Of a stretch of DNA of 64,000 bases, positions 23,957-36,080 are shown in pieces (the first letter of the stretch is position 1; every line of letters starts with the position of its first letter). Source of the DNA: Dipteris shenzhenensis (Eukaryota > Polypodiophyta > Polypodiopsida > Gleicheniales); the NCBI GenBank assembly GCA_047967505.1, contig CM106540.1; one strand, given 5' to 3'. The position numbers were made by a program, and so were the translations under genes. A model generated the notes under the pieces. That model was not told the origin of the DNA. It worked only from the letters and a program-made list of their open reading frames with translations, and made no database searches.

Positions 23957-24446
23957 TTACCATCATGAAGGAATAGGGATATGTATTGAAAGATATGAAG
24001 AGGTAGGATAAAAATAAGCGAATGATAAATCTTTTAAAAGAACCGATTGATGAAGAATTTATCTAGATCATCTATCTCCATTATCAAGCAAAGGAAAAGA
24101 TTATGGCTAGAAATTTATATAAATGGCTCTCGCTTAATTCCTCCATTAGTTTTCTCATCTATACTTCCCAATTATGTTTCTTATTAGCAAGTCAAGTTAT
24201 AACTTGACCTGCTAATAAGAAACATAATAGGGAAGTATACATGAAAAAACTAATGGAGGAATTAGGTGAGACCCATTGATTGAGCTTTCTAGCCATGTTA
24301 TTTTTCATTTGCTTATTGGTAATGGAGATAGCCCATCTACATAAGGTCTTAATCAATCACTTCTTTTCAAAGACCAGTTTTTCTCTCTTTTTAATATTGC
24401 CTCTTCATATCTTTTCATCTATTTCCCTATTCCTTCATGATGATAG
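23957..24446. repeat. Long inverted repeat, arms about 240 bp, no spacer
   Basis: The centre is the perfect palindrome TCAAGTTATAACTTGA at 24,192-24,207. Reading outward, the arms match as reverse complements: the inner ~65 bp (24,135-24,199 against 24,200-24,266) nearly perfectly, then with more mismatches through GGAAAAGATATGAAGAGG-type blocks out to CATCATGAAGGAATAGGG (from 23,961) and its complement ending at 24,442. A transcript would fold into a hairpin. Likely a foldback or MITE-type element, or a small-RNA source; no coding sequence inside. Confidence 0.85.
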
Positions 24447-24449
24447 AAA

Positions 24450-25690
24450 CAAAATGATTTGAGCTTTAACTCCAATGCAACACCCGTTTATTTTCCTTCC
24501 CTTCCCTTGTGCAATGTCTCTTTCAATGCTTGGATCATCCCTAATAGATAGCTTTAGCTACAAAAACTATGTGGCATAGAGCTTTGATGCTTGCGTGAAT
24601 CAATCTTCTCATGCCATTTTTTGGCCTTGCTTTGACTCACAAAAAAATTTAATACTTTCATGGAATTTTCCAAGAATAATATCCATCAATTGTCCACAAT
24701 TATTGCATGTACTGATTGCTCCACCAAGGGGACAACAAAAGATAGTTCATCTAGAATGCTTGGTGGAAATGCCTTTCTCAATTAAACATGCTACTCTAGT
24801 GTACTAAATACTCATTGGTTCAATTGATGATTTGATGGCCTTCTTCAACAATAGCCACTTGTGATTTCTCATGATATTCAACTTGTAGTAACCAATATGA
24901 AAGGCACTAAGTTCAATTTAATTCATCATGATTTTACTACACACCTCACAAAAGGCTACAACCTATCGATGGAATTCTTGACCTTATTGTTTAAACAACC
25001 ATGCACTGCATTTTGTAACACATACTATAACATGTGCAAGTATCAACAAACAAGCAATGACACTATTGAGATGTATGGCATCATGCATATAAATCCAAGG
25101 TAAATCACAGTTGTCTAATAATCTTGTGCCAAATGTGTGACTTTAAAACACTTATTTTTTCTTTAAACATAAATACTTACTTCAAAGAATGCATGCACCA
25201 TGTTGGGGGTTATTCTTATAATCATGATTACTTATCTTTTGTTGTGGTAAACATCCTCATTGCCTTTGGCAACTCAACCTTCCCATTCACCTCCACTGGC
25301 CACATGATCCTCTATTTTTCCATCATCTTTAAGTCCTCTCATTGCTTTCAAGTGTCTTTGTCACATATCAAATGCTTCCACCCTATCAAATCCTACATGG
25401 ATATGGTAGGGATGATCCTTGGGGGGGGGTGAAATCCATGGATGTTATTTACCACTTTTCCCAAGATGTGTAGAATGAGGACTCTTGAAAATCTCTCAAC
25501 ATGGGCAAGCATAATATCCTTACATCATGGAGGCATCATGAGACCTACATGTATTGAGCTCAAGAACTCATGTAAGCATGCATGCACATGATAGAGATTT
25601 GGTCTTAACATTTCATGACAACAGTACATACATTGTAAATGGATAGAGTGGGCCATATTTCATATTTGTGATTTTGGCATAGTTTATGGA
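24450..25690. other. Non-coding stretch, nothing recognised
   Basis: Frames at 24,861-25,103 and 25,124-25,432 are short, lack motifs and have no homologous partner in the window. A G run occurs at 25,422-25,430. Confidence 0.4.
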
Positions 25691-26530
25691 ATAATTCAAT
25701 TTGGTTAGATTTTTTATATTTTTCCTTGGGAGAATCATTAACACACAAACATTTGTGTATTTAAAGACTACCATTGGTCTTCTATCGTGGAGTTCTAAAT
25801 TACATGTATCTTGGGAGGAAGGAAAGAACTCAGTAAGAACTATAGTTTTGCATTTTAAATCTCGCTTGTTTCGTCCTTTTGCTCCATATCAACATAAAGT
25901 ACAACAAGAACAATGTGTTGTGCTATCTTGTTAATGTATAAAGAAGGATCCAAATGAGATAATTGAAACCCCATAACAAAAGTACAATTAGATTTCTTGC
26001 ATTCCAAGCGCATGATGCCTATTTCAACCCATAAGTAGGTTTTTGCAATTTACAACTTTTCTTTTCCATACATTTGACAAAATACCTTTCATTTTATATC
26101 ATGTATATTTCTTCACCAAGTATCCATTAAGAAATACATTTTGGCATTCATTTGATGGATAGGCCCATCTAAATGATAAGTGAGGGAGCTAGTGTTTTGA
26201 TAGTATTCATCTTTATAATTGTTACAATGGTGTCTTTGTAATTTGTTCCATATCCTTGGGCAAACATCTAGCTTTGTATTGTCAATTGCACCACTTGATT
26301 TGAATTTGACTCTGTAAACCCCATGTGAGCTTTTCCTTTTCAAGTAGATTTGTGAAAGTCTATGTTTGATTCTTGATAAGAGCATTGTACTCTTCATGTA
26401 TTGCATGCTACTATTTTGGAACTTTTGTTTGGATGGAATCTTAACAACCATTCTTGATCATATGACATATGAACATTTGCACCTAAGTCAAACCACCAAA
26501 TAGCTTCATGATTGTCCAAATGCTTTGGAC
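25690..26530 (-). pseudogene. copia-3 remnant: protease fused to RT by deletion
   Basis: On the minus strand a protease-like WFDLGANVHMSYDQEW (26,530-26,456) is followed almost directly by RT-type text: VYRVKFKSSGAIDN in 26,451-26,113, then HQMNAKMYFL, and further on GFQLSHLDPSLYI and VLYVD near 25,880. In an intact copia element the integrase would lie between these two parts, so a deletion has removed it. The catalytic region reads VLYVDMEQ rather than YVDD. Many stops. The assignment rests on motif order and spacing. Confidence 0.5.
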
Positions 26531-26769
26531 TTCTTGCACTTGAATATTGGGAAATAGGAATCTAGTGTTGAATCTTGTAATCTTAAAGTTGACTTTGATT
26601 TTGGTCAGGGGAAAAGTTAGCAAATTGAACTTTGATGTTGATGATGGTATTGCTATTGATTTTTATTTTAGTTGTATTGTCCCTTAGCTATTCCTCTTTG
26701 TTTCTTCTTTCATTTAGATTTCCAAAGGCCTGGAATCTATTCCCTCTTTTATGGACTTTTGTCTCTTAT

Positions 26770-28240
26770 TCTTTGAAAACCTTTGCCTCTAACAAAGAAC
26801 GCTTGCTCATGTTCTTTGAATCTCTAGTGACTTGCTCTTGCACAAGGATGCTAGACACGATTTCAAGGGATTTTGGAGCATCCCTAGCAACCATGGTGTT
26901 GAAAAAGTTTATGCCCACCTCGTGTGGAGAAACTCTCCCAATGAAGGTAGGCTCCTCTTTGCAAGTCGTGTTCACTAAGCCCTCTACATCTAGGCTTGGC
27001 TCTTCTATAGTCATGAAGTAGGCTAATTCTATAGTTAGATTTAGTGCAACCCGTGTCAAACAACTAGCACTCCACATTAGATATTGCCTTCTAAGGCTTT
27101 TCACTACCTCTTAGATTTCATCTATGATAATAGTTATCTCTTGTGTTCCTAATCGTAGAGTGCTCTCTCAACATGTTTTCTCAAACAATGTAGAAATGAT
27201 TTCTTACACACGGGAGAAATACATCACACGTTCAATGAAATACACTTAATTGGTGAACAATTATCCCAAAACTGTATTTAACTTGTCAAGACTTTTAGTT
27301 TCACCATGATGAAATTACTTCTAGAATCTTTTTCTTTCAAGTCAAGCAATTGGAGATCTCCCATTGTACTCTCCAATAGGAGATCTCCTAGCCGCACACT
27401 ATACTCTTAAACCTCACTATTAAACTCTATTAGCTTTACCTCCAATATTCTCTATTCCCAGCATCTCCCTTTCAAAAATATAGTCTCACTCACTTCTATC
27501 GCTTTGCACTAGCCAACTGTCAAAATCTCACCCACCTATAAGGCTATCCCTTGAGTGCCACAAGTGGTGAATTTTCAAATCCATGGGATTGAATGAGAAT
27601 CAGCTATATGAAAACAATTTGCAACCCTAGGTTGACATACATCCCAGTCTTGAGTGCCTCAATCCACAGTCACAAGGTATCCCTCTCACCTTTATTGATG
27701 AGAGAGTGAAATTGGCCTTGCTCATCCTCGTTCTCCTTTAACTCCTCCATCCAGCATTGCCACCCCTTTTGTTTGATTAAAAGCATGGCCTTCGTAGATT
27801 GCACTCATGCTAAGTTTTTGAAGGCTCAAAACCAACTCATTAGCATCTCTATTCCTATGCTCAATTTATGAGAGCAGCCCTGCATGTGAGCCCATTTATG
27901 GTTTGGATGAGTTCTTTCTCTATCTCTCACCATAGGTCTTTTGCAAACTCCTCACAAGGTGGGATTCTCTCGTCATTCTAGTTTAACTCATCCTCCAACA
28001 CCTATACTTGAGTAGCCTCTTCCTTGTATACAACTTCGTATTGGGCCACCTTGAAATTCTATTTATCATATTGACCCCTCAAGTGTCATCGAGGAACATA
28101 CAGGCTTCTTGGAGCTTTCCCACATAATGCTCATCATTGGCTTGTAGCTGTGCTTACTACTATTCGAGGAAGGTTTTTCCTTTGGTAGTAAGCACTTGAA
28201 CATCTTGAGTTAGGACTCTTTCCATAACTTTGGTCAAATG
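26770..28240. repeat. Dispersed repeat family, copy A
   Basis: Blocks here recur in the same order and orientation at 33,870-36,080 (copy B), e.g. GTGGAGAAACTC, CCTCTA(C/T)ATCTAGG(C/T), GAGTGCTCTCT(C/T)AACATG, CAGGCTTCTTGGAG and AAGGA(A/T)GG-TT-CCTTTGGTAG. Copies have diverged markedly. On the minus strand one open stretch (26,766-27,104) exists but has no domain I know. Probably two remnants of one retroelement family; copy A lacks the MITE found in copy B. Confidence 0.6.
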
Positions 28241-28960
28241 ATCCTCTCAATGATAGGCTCCTATGCACTGTCTTTAGAAACTACTCATATTGTCCCTTGG
28301 CCAGGTTAGCTCAAGAACCCAAGTACTTAAATGACTCCTCACTTGACTCCTCATTGTTACTTGAATCCATCTACTTTGATTCCTCCTCCTCCTATGGCTC
28401 ACCTTGTCTTGTGAGCAAGAGGAGCAACTTTACTTCCTCTCAGGGCCATCTTCAATTTTGATGACTAGGGGAGTCACCTCTTGGTCCTCCTTGCATAGAT
28501 TGTGGCTACATCATCTTTGGAAAGTGTGAGGATGGGCATTCTATGTCAAAGTGGCTTCAATGAAGACCCACCAGATGATGTCCTTCATTGCAGCCATCAT
28601 CACTTAGCTTGACTAGTCTCTTTGACATACTCCTCTTCATCACTCACTGGTTGCTTTCTCCTATGTCTAACATCTCAAGTGGCTTTTCATTGTTGAGGAC
28701 TTTCTTACTTCTCTTAAGGTTGCTTTTTGATCATGCATTTGCTTGCTGAGCTGGGCTGATCATCCAGGGTATCAAGGGTAATGCTCCACAAATTAATTGC
28801 CAAAAGGTGTTTAGATGTCTATACAGATCAAGCTATCTCTCACTACGAGCTACTTATATATGATAGGACTAATTGTCAAAAGATGCTTGAAAATAGTGGC
28901 TAGGTTTATGGGGAATGGAAGAAGGAATGAGGATTACATTCCATCACACCTCTTTAATGG
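28241..28960. other. Non-coding stretch, nothing recognised
   Basis: C/T-rich on the plus strand with short open pieces only. It lies where the 3' LTR of copia-2 would be expected, but no TG...CA-bounded repeat with a partner copy is visible. Confidence 0.35.
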
Positions 28961-31570
28961 TAATTTTCTTCCTCTGAATCAAACTAAGGGCTTTTTGGTG
29001 CTTCTCAAAAAGCTCTTTGCCAAATGGTTTAGTAAAGATATCTGTAACATTCTTTTTACTGTCTCACAATGTTGCAATGTCATTTCATAATGTAACACCT
29101 TTTCTCTAATGAAGTGCTCTTGGACATCAATGTGCTTTTTTCTGGAGTGATATATTGGATTCTTGGCAATGCTTGAGCCAATTTATTATCACAATACATT
29201 GTTGTTGTCTTTCTCTCATCAAAATAATATATTTTTGACAATAGTCTTTTGAGCCAACTAGCCTCACATGCAATTGTTGTGGGCGCCCTATATTCTACTT
29301 TCGTTGAAGACAAAGAAACATTTGGCTGCTTGTTTGACAACCATGATATAGCACCTTGACCAAGGAAAAATGCATATCCTTGTGTGGATCTCCTAGTCTC
29401 ATGATCTCCTGCATAGTCTCACTATCACAATATCAGTGTAACCTTGGATGACTTCCTCTATATTCAATTCCAAAGTGTCTTATACCTTTGATGTATCTCA
29501 AGACTCTCTTGTTTGCATTCCAATGAGATTGTTTTGGATTCACTATAAACTGTGCAAGTGAACTTATTGCATAACAAATATCTATCCTTGTGATAGTCAG
29601 ATATATAAGAGATCTAATGAGCTATTGATAGTACTTGTGATTGACTGTAGGCTTTTCTAGATATTTTTTAAGTTTCAAACTTTGCTCCATGGGAGTGGCT
29701 ATAATCTTGCAATTTGCCATATGAAACTTCTTTAGGAGACTATTAAGATATTTCTACTGGCTCATGAAGGTGCTACTTGAGTCTTTCCAAAACTCAATAC
29801 CAAGACAATGGTGCATAAGTCCAAGATCTTTCATGTCAAACTTTGTAGATAAGTCTTGTTTCAATGTGTTGAAGAAGCTATCATTGCTTCCTGTCACAAT
29901 CTGATCATTTACATGCAAAAGTGCAATAGTGATATCTTCCCCTTGAACTTTGTAGTAGAGAGTATAATATGCATTGGACTTGTATATCCCAGATTAGCAA
30001 AATACTTGTCGATTCTGCTATACCAACTTCTGGGTGCTTGCTTCAAGCCATAGAGATTTTTCGAGATGGCAAACTTGATACTCTTTCCCTAGTTCAACGT
30101 ACCCTGCTAGTTGTAGCATGTACACTTCCTTGTTTAGCTAACCATTGAGAAATGATATTTAGCTGGTAAACATTCCATTTGCTGAGTGTCACTAGTGATA
30201 TCAAAAATATTATGGAATCCATCTTTGCTACTGGAGCATGTCTCATCATAATCTTGACCATATTGTTGTGCAAATTTTTTTGCACAACTTTCCATGCTTG
30301 CATATGGATTGTACTTCGCCTTGTAAACCCATTTGTTTGCAATGGCCTTCTTTCCTGGTGGAAGGTTTCATAAATCCCAATTGTTGTTTTTGTACAAAGC
30401 ATTCATTTCTTCATTCATAGTAGTTTGCCATTCTAGCTTGTCAATTGCATCCTCAAAATAAACTGCCTCTTTCATAGCCATGATGGTAGTCATAAGAGCA
30501 TAATTGGTGGACTCAATTTGAATCACTTTGCCTTTTTGAGCATATGTCAATCTGGCTAGTGGTCTACTTTCACTAGTAGACCTCTGAGTTGTTGCTCTTC
30601 TGGAGGATTCTTTGGGAATTCTTGCTCTTCTTAATTTTCAGTAGGTGACTGGGTAATTGGTGTGACCATCTTCTATGTCTTTCATGTTTTCCATTCTGAT
30701 TCTTCATCAAAGTTTACATATTTGGATATGATAACCTTTTGATTGATGGGATCATATAACTTGTATGCTTTGCTTTTGTCATTGTAGCCAACCATGATGC
30801 ATTTATGTTACATATCATCCAACTATATGGGCATATTCTATGCAACCAAATATGTAGAGATGTCCAATGCGTGGCTTGCATCCAGTGAATGCCTCATAAG
30901 GTGTCATATCCTGAATCAATTCAATCGAAAGCTGATTAAGTAAGTAAATTGTAGTCGCAACTTTTTTTTCCCAATATTGATTCGAAAGATGCTTCTCACT
31001 AAGCATTGCTCTAGCACTATCTGCTAAAGTGACTGCTCTTCCTTTAGCTATTGCATACTGCTGAGGAGTATCTACACATGTGAATTGTCTTTGAATGCCA
31101 ATACTTTTGCAAAAGTTCATAAATGTTGAAGACATGTATTCACCTCCTTTGTTTGATCTCATGACTTTGATCTTTCTACCTGTCTGGTTCTCTACCATGG
31201 CTTTAAATTCTTGAAATCTAGAAAAGACTTTAGATTTCTCTTTCATAAGGTAGACCCAACAATATATATTGTAGTCGTTGATGAAATCAAGTAGTAAAGT
31301 GAACCATTGTTACTGCTATGGGTCTATGCATAACCCCATACATCTGCATAAAACAAATAAAAAATATCTCTTACTCGAGACGTGCTTCTACCAAAATTGG
31401 TTCTCTTTTTTTAATTGACGTAATGTGCTTCACAAAATTTTCCAAGAAACTATAGCTTAGAAATGACAAGTCCCATATTTTGATTTCTTAGCTACATCAA
31501 GCTTTTGAAATTGACATGTCCATATCCCTTGTGTCATATTGCGAAAGTGGCATCAGTTATTGCATTGAGA
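28960..31570 (-). pseudogene. copia-2 remnant: integrase, RT and RNase H
   Basis: Minus-strand order from right to left: pre-integrase part near 31,380-31,560; integrase core 30,815-31,246 with VENQTGRKIKV and MTPYEAFTGCKP; linker and RT start 30,368-30,550 (YKNNNWDL); RT 29,600-30,400; RNase H 28,960-29,340 ([20 protein letters not shown], then [11 protein letters not shown]). In the integrase the usual TDNGGEY site reads SNKGGEY, so a catalytic Asp is lost in addition to the many stops. No LTR, gag or protease found. It is distinct in sequence from copia-1. Confidence 0.75.
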
Positions 31571-31679
31571 TGACATGGCATACATAGACAGAATCTACAT
31601 ATAAACAATACATGCAATCGTCACACTCAACTGTATTTTCTGATCATACAATACATGCATATCCCAACCTTGATCATTT

Positions 31680-33010
31680 TCTAAACAAACATCATATTTA
31701 CATCCTTTTTTAATATTATGAGTTCTTTCTCAATCTCAAAAAACACTTGAACACTTTAAAAAATCAACTTTATGTTAAGAATCATTAAATTAACCATACC
31801 TTGATCATTTTTTGAGCGTACTTGAGATTCACATCCTTTTGAATACTTTTAAGTTCTTTCTCCATATCAGCAACACTCAAATTTGGCTGAAGTTCCTTTA
31901 GCTTTGCCTCATAATCTTGCTTGTATAGTAGCTAAAATATATTCTAAAGAAATGAATGAGTACAATGAATTAGTTAGTTCTAATTCAAAAGACATCAATG
32001 ACAAATGGTATGAAACTTACTACAAATACCATTCTCCCTAGCATCAGAGATGTCAAAGGATACCAAGTACTTGATCCTTTACTGCTTTCATTTGCCCTAT
32101 GCTTTTCAAGTGTCTTTTTTCTTCCTCAGAAAAAAGTGATAAGTACTCATTCTCATCACATGAACACATTGTCTTCGTGTTGTACAAATAATCCTTGACA
32201 TATAATTTAATAATTGCTATTTCATTAAGGCTGAAAAATAAAAAATATATAGCTTCAAACATATTAAGAATTGTTCACAAAACCCTTAAAAGCTCAAAAA
32301 AAGGTAACACATATAAGCAAGAACTGGCACTTACAGATTGAACCTTTGAAGAGCAGTTATTAGCTTCATTTCTGTTTCTTTCTCTGGAGTAATAAAACTT
32401 GCTAAAACTCGAATATGCCATGCCTTTAATGTCTTGAATTTCTCTTCAATTAAGACATCCATGCAATAGTACGATGATTCCCCTCCCACACAAAAAACAT
32501 CTTTTGAGACAAAAATGACCAATCAGCATCATCAACAATCTGTGCCTCAAATTTTGCATTTACATCCCTCCAACAAGAATCCCATGATTGTTCAATTTCA
32601 TCTATCACCTCTTGTGAAACTATTAGATATCAATGCTCCACTCTCTTGTAACTATGTGGGAACCAGCTAACTCTACTTATAAGCCCCCCCATATGAGGAG
32701 AAGGCATTTGAGTAGCTCGGTTATCTGGTAGGTCCTGGTTTGGATACCAGATGGAAGGAATGGTTTGCACCTGGTGATGTTGACCTAATTCACTTTCAAA
32801 CTGGAAGCACCCTTGATTTCCTTGCCCTTGGACATATGTTGTATTTTTGGTCTTGAGTTTGATGGAGTCGATCTAAGATTAGTTGGGCTTGGTAGCCATA
32901 TACAATTTGTTTCTATAGATATCCTCTTTGTGCCCACTTTTAAATTGTGCTTGCAAATGACATTTGGACACTCATACCCCATAATGCCCTTCCAAGCTAC
33001 ATGCCTTACA
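31680..33010 (-). pseudogene. Broken three-exon gene of unknown family with VWEGNHR box
   Basis: I do not recognise the family. On the minus strand exon a (about 32,760-32,335) reads open apart from one TGA and one frameshift, and includes CWRDVNAKFEAQ, SFLSQKMFFVWEGNHRTIAW and WHIRVLASF. It ends at a GTAAGT donor. Exon b is 32,230-32,071 (TTTTTCAG acceptor; LSLFSEEEKRHLKSIG) and exon c is 31,931-31,800 (KQDYEAKLKELQPNLSV), ending at GTATGG. The phases at both junctions agree (2/1, then 0), which supports a real spliced gene. A degenerate second copy of exon c lies at about 31,680-31,765. Farther upstream, 32,985-32,785 gives a Cys-rich piece (YECPNVICKHNLK). The VWEGNHR segment recalls the DGxHR box of ParB/Srx-fold proteins, but this is only a resemblance. 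Confidence 0.45.
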
Positions 33011-33059
33011 CACTACTTTGACAAGGGGTCATTGGGCTTTCTTCTCTTTGTAGGGTTAT

Positions 33060-33870
33060 TTTAGAAGTTAATATATATTGTATATTTTCATTCTAAATTT
33101 AGTTAAATCCAAGTCAAGGCTTATAAGGCACACACAGTAGTCCTTGTACCTATGTTCACAAGACACAAGAGCTAGATGTGACCACTTTGAGTGTTAACAT
33201 CCTCGGACTCTCTCGCAGAGGGAGGCAATTTTTGTAATTTTTAAATACTAGTTTTTAATTAAACAATTAGAACTAGTAGCATATTAAAGTTTTTTCTAGT
33301 TATATCAAAAAATAAAAAATTTACAATATTTAATACTTTGTTTATTTAAAAATTTTATTATATATTCATGTAGATTTCAAATTGTGGCAAACTCTGTCCA
33401 AATACTTTTGCAAAGCACCTTTTTTAAGATATCTACGTCTATAGCTAGGAGCTTAAATTGCTCACTAAATAATAAAATGAAAACTAATTATCATATCCTT
33501 GACTTCATCTAGCAAAATATCAAATGGGACTATCAGATAAGGCTTTGAGCCTACTTCATCATAGGCTTTATAAAACTATGAGTGGAGTAGGAGCTAGCAC
33601 AAGGGATGGGGACCCATTTTGGTGAGCTTGATCACCAACTCCCATCGTGAGACTTTAGTGTCATTATTGTCTATAATCACTACCATTATCACATCTATTA
33701 GCATTTTGGGATTTTCTCTTCAAAGAATGAACTCATCTCCTTTAATCACTTCATGACTTTTGTTGTCAAGACAGTGAATGCTTTGTTAGAAGAGTTTGTC
33801 CATGTGAAGTTATGAGTGATTATAATATGACTTAAGATAATTCACTATCAAATAAGAAATGTCAATAGTA
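33060..33870. other. AT-rich non-coding stretch
   Basis: No frame of note and no repeat partner. 33,230-33,370 is almost pure A/T. Nothing else recognised. Confidence 0.45.
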
Positions 33871-34749
33871 TTGAAATGTTTCATGTACACACTTTAGCTC
33901 CCTAAGATTAGAAGGTGTTACTAGAGGATCACCATGTAAGAATTTTGGCTTTCAGCAAATGCACCATATTTAAAAAAAGCTTTTGCCCACTTCATGTGGA
34001 GAAACTCAGCCATAATGAAGGTAGGTTTCTCAATGTAAGTTCATGTGTTCTAAGTCCTCTATATCTAGGTCTGGCTCTTCTATAATAGTGTACGATTTTA
34101 GTAAGGAACTCACTAGGTAGGTTGACTCTGTACTTAGATTCAGTGTAGCTAAACAACTATCACCCTATGTTGAATATTGCCTTCCAAGACTTATCACTAC
34201 CTCTTCAATTTCATGTATAGTAATAAAAAAGTTTATCACATTCCTAATCTCATGAGTGCTCTCTTAACATGCTCATTCAAACATGGGAGAAATATAATGC
34301 CACACATTCAATGAAACATACTTGCTGACCAATCATCCAAACATTCATAATAAAAAATGCCTAGAAATAGAGACAAAAACATTAGATAAGTAAAGTCATT
34401 AAACTAAAGAAGTTTGAGGTCTGAACTATCTCAATAAGATACATTAGTCAAGCAAATAATAAGATGTCCCATCTCCTAGCCTTGCACTCTACTCTTGAAC
34501 CTAACACTCAAACTCTGTCATCCTTATATCTAGTATTCTATATTCCTGGCATCTCCCTTCAAACATCTAGTTTGACTCACTTCTATGAATTTGCACTAGT
34601 GATTGTGCACATCTCACCTACACATAGGAGATTATCCCTAGAGTGCCATAGGTAGTGTCATTATCAAGAATGATGTTTTGAATTGCTAGGATTGAATGAG
34701 ACTCAACTAACTGTAAACACAATTTCATTATCCAAGTCTCTTGACCCTC

Positions 34750-35160
34750 AATTGTTAAGTGCCTCAACTTATTGTTGCAAGGTATCCCTCTGAGTAGAAA
34801 CTCCATCGATCTATGGTTGGGATTATGTTTCTCATCCTCCTTCTACTTTAACTACTCTATTAGCATTACCACCCGCTTTCAACTGTAAGCACAATTTCAT
34901 TATCCAAGTCTCTTCATATCGAGTCGATCTACATCTTGGATAACATATTATTGAGTGCCTCAACTTATTGTTGCAAGGTATCCCTCTCAGCACAAACTTC
35001 ATTGATCTAAGGTTGGGAGTATCCTTGATCCTCCTTCTTCTACTTTAATTACTTTACATATTCTTGAGTGCCTCAACTTATTGTTACAAGGTATCCCTCT
35101 CAGCACAAACTTCATCGATCTAAGGTTGGGAGTATCCTTGCTCCTCCTCCTTCTACTTTA
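34750..35160. repeat. Local tandem duplication inside copy B
   Basis: The segment GAGTGCCTCAACTTATTGTT(G/A)CAAGGTATCCCTCT occurs three times, starting near 34,757, 34,955 and 35,068. Each is followed by CATCGATCTA-GGTTGGGA and a CTCCTTCTACTTTAA block. Copy A has one such segment (near 27,655). Confidence 0.75.
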
Positions 35161-35574
35161 ACTACTTTAACTACTTTGTTAGCATTACCACCACTTTCAT
35201 TTGATGAAAGGCATGGACCTAGCAAATTTGTACTTGTGTTGAGATTTTTGAAGGGTGAATGCTAACTCTTAGACACACCTATTACCACCCACTTTCATTC
35301 AATGAAAGGCATGGCCCTAGCAAATTTACACTTATTCAGAGGTTTTTGGAGGCTGAACACTAACTCTTTGACATCCCTATTCCTATGCTAAAAATCTATG
35401 AGAGAAACCCTACATGAGTTGAGCTCATATATAATTTGGCTTTCTTTGTTTCTTTGTCTCTCACCATAGGTATTTTGTAAACTCTTCACAAGTAGTGGCT
35501 CTCTCATCACGATGGATAAATTCATCCTCTAGAACCTATACTTTAGCACCTCTTCATGAAATGCAACTTTATTA

Positions 35575-35878
35575 CCAAGGGTGACACTCTTCAACATGTA
35601 AAATAGCACATTAGTGCATGGAGGGGTATTTTTTCAATAGGGGACTTACATGCCATTTACATCCATGAGGGGATTAATAAAATATGAAATTAGTGTAGTT
35701 TATATATTTGGATTGTAGAGGGGTATCTCAATTTTAAGATTGAAAAATGTTTACATGTAAGAAGGGATTAATCATACATGAGAACATGTAAAAAAAAAAA
35801 GCAAGAATTAGGTTATTTTTAAACATGATTTCTTAAGTACACATGCTGTATGAGGTTTATAACTAGTGACAACCTTGG
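35575..35878. mobile_element. Candidate 304-bp MITE
   Basis: The insertion is bounded by CCAAGGGTGACACT and AGTGACAACCTTGG, which are imperfect 14-bp terminal inverted repeats. It interrupts copy B at a site where copy A (near 28,045) runs continuously from ACAACTT into TATTGGG. It has no coding capacity and contains an A run at 35,792-35,803. The target-site duplication is unclear, so no superfamily can be given. Confidence 0.6.
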
Positions 35879-36080
35879 GTTTGTATTGGATTGCCTTGAA
35901 GTTATATTCACTTGCTTGACCGCTCCACTATTAAGCCTGTGTGCTGAGAAACACACAGGCTTCTTGGAGGTTCCCTGCATATTATGCCCTAGTTTATAGG
36001 TAAGCTTGCCAATGTTCAAGGAAGGATTCACCTTTGGTAGCTAGCACTCAAACATCTTGGATCAAGGCTCTTTCCATTAC

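Larger units (their letters stand above)
33870..36080. repeat. Dispersed repeat family, copy B
   Basis: Homologous to 26,770-28,240 in the same orientation over most of its length. It is longer because of a local tandem duplication (34,750-35,160) and a 304-bp insertion (35,575-35,878). Homology to copy A ends at about 36,080 after the CTCTTTCCAT block. No intact coding frame. Confidence 0.6.

Noticed and set aside
26770-36080. Copies A and B as LTRs of copia-2
   Set aside because: They are 1.5-2.2 kb, strongly diverged, not bounded by clear TG...CA, and no primer site or polypurine tract sits at their inner edges.
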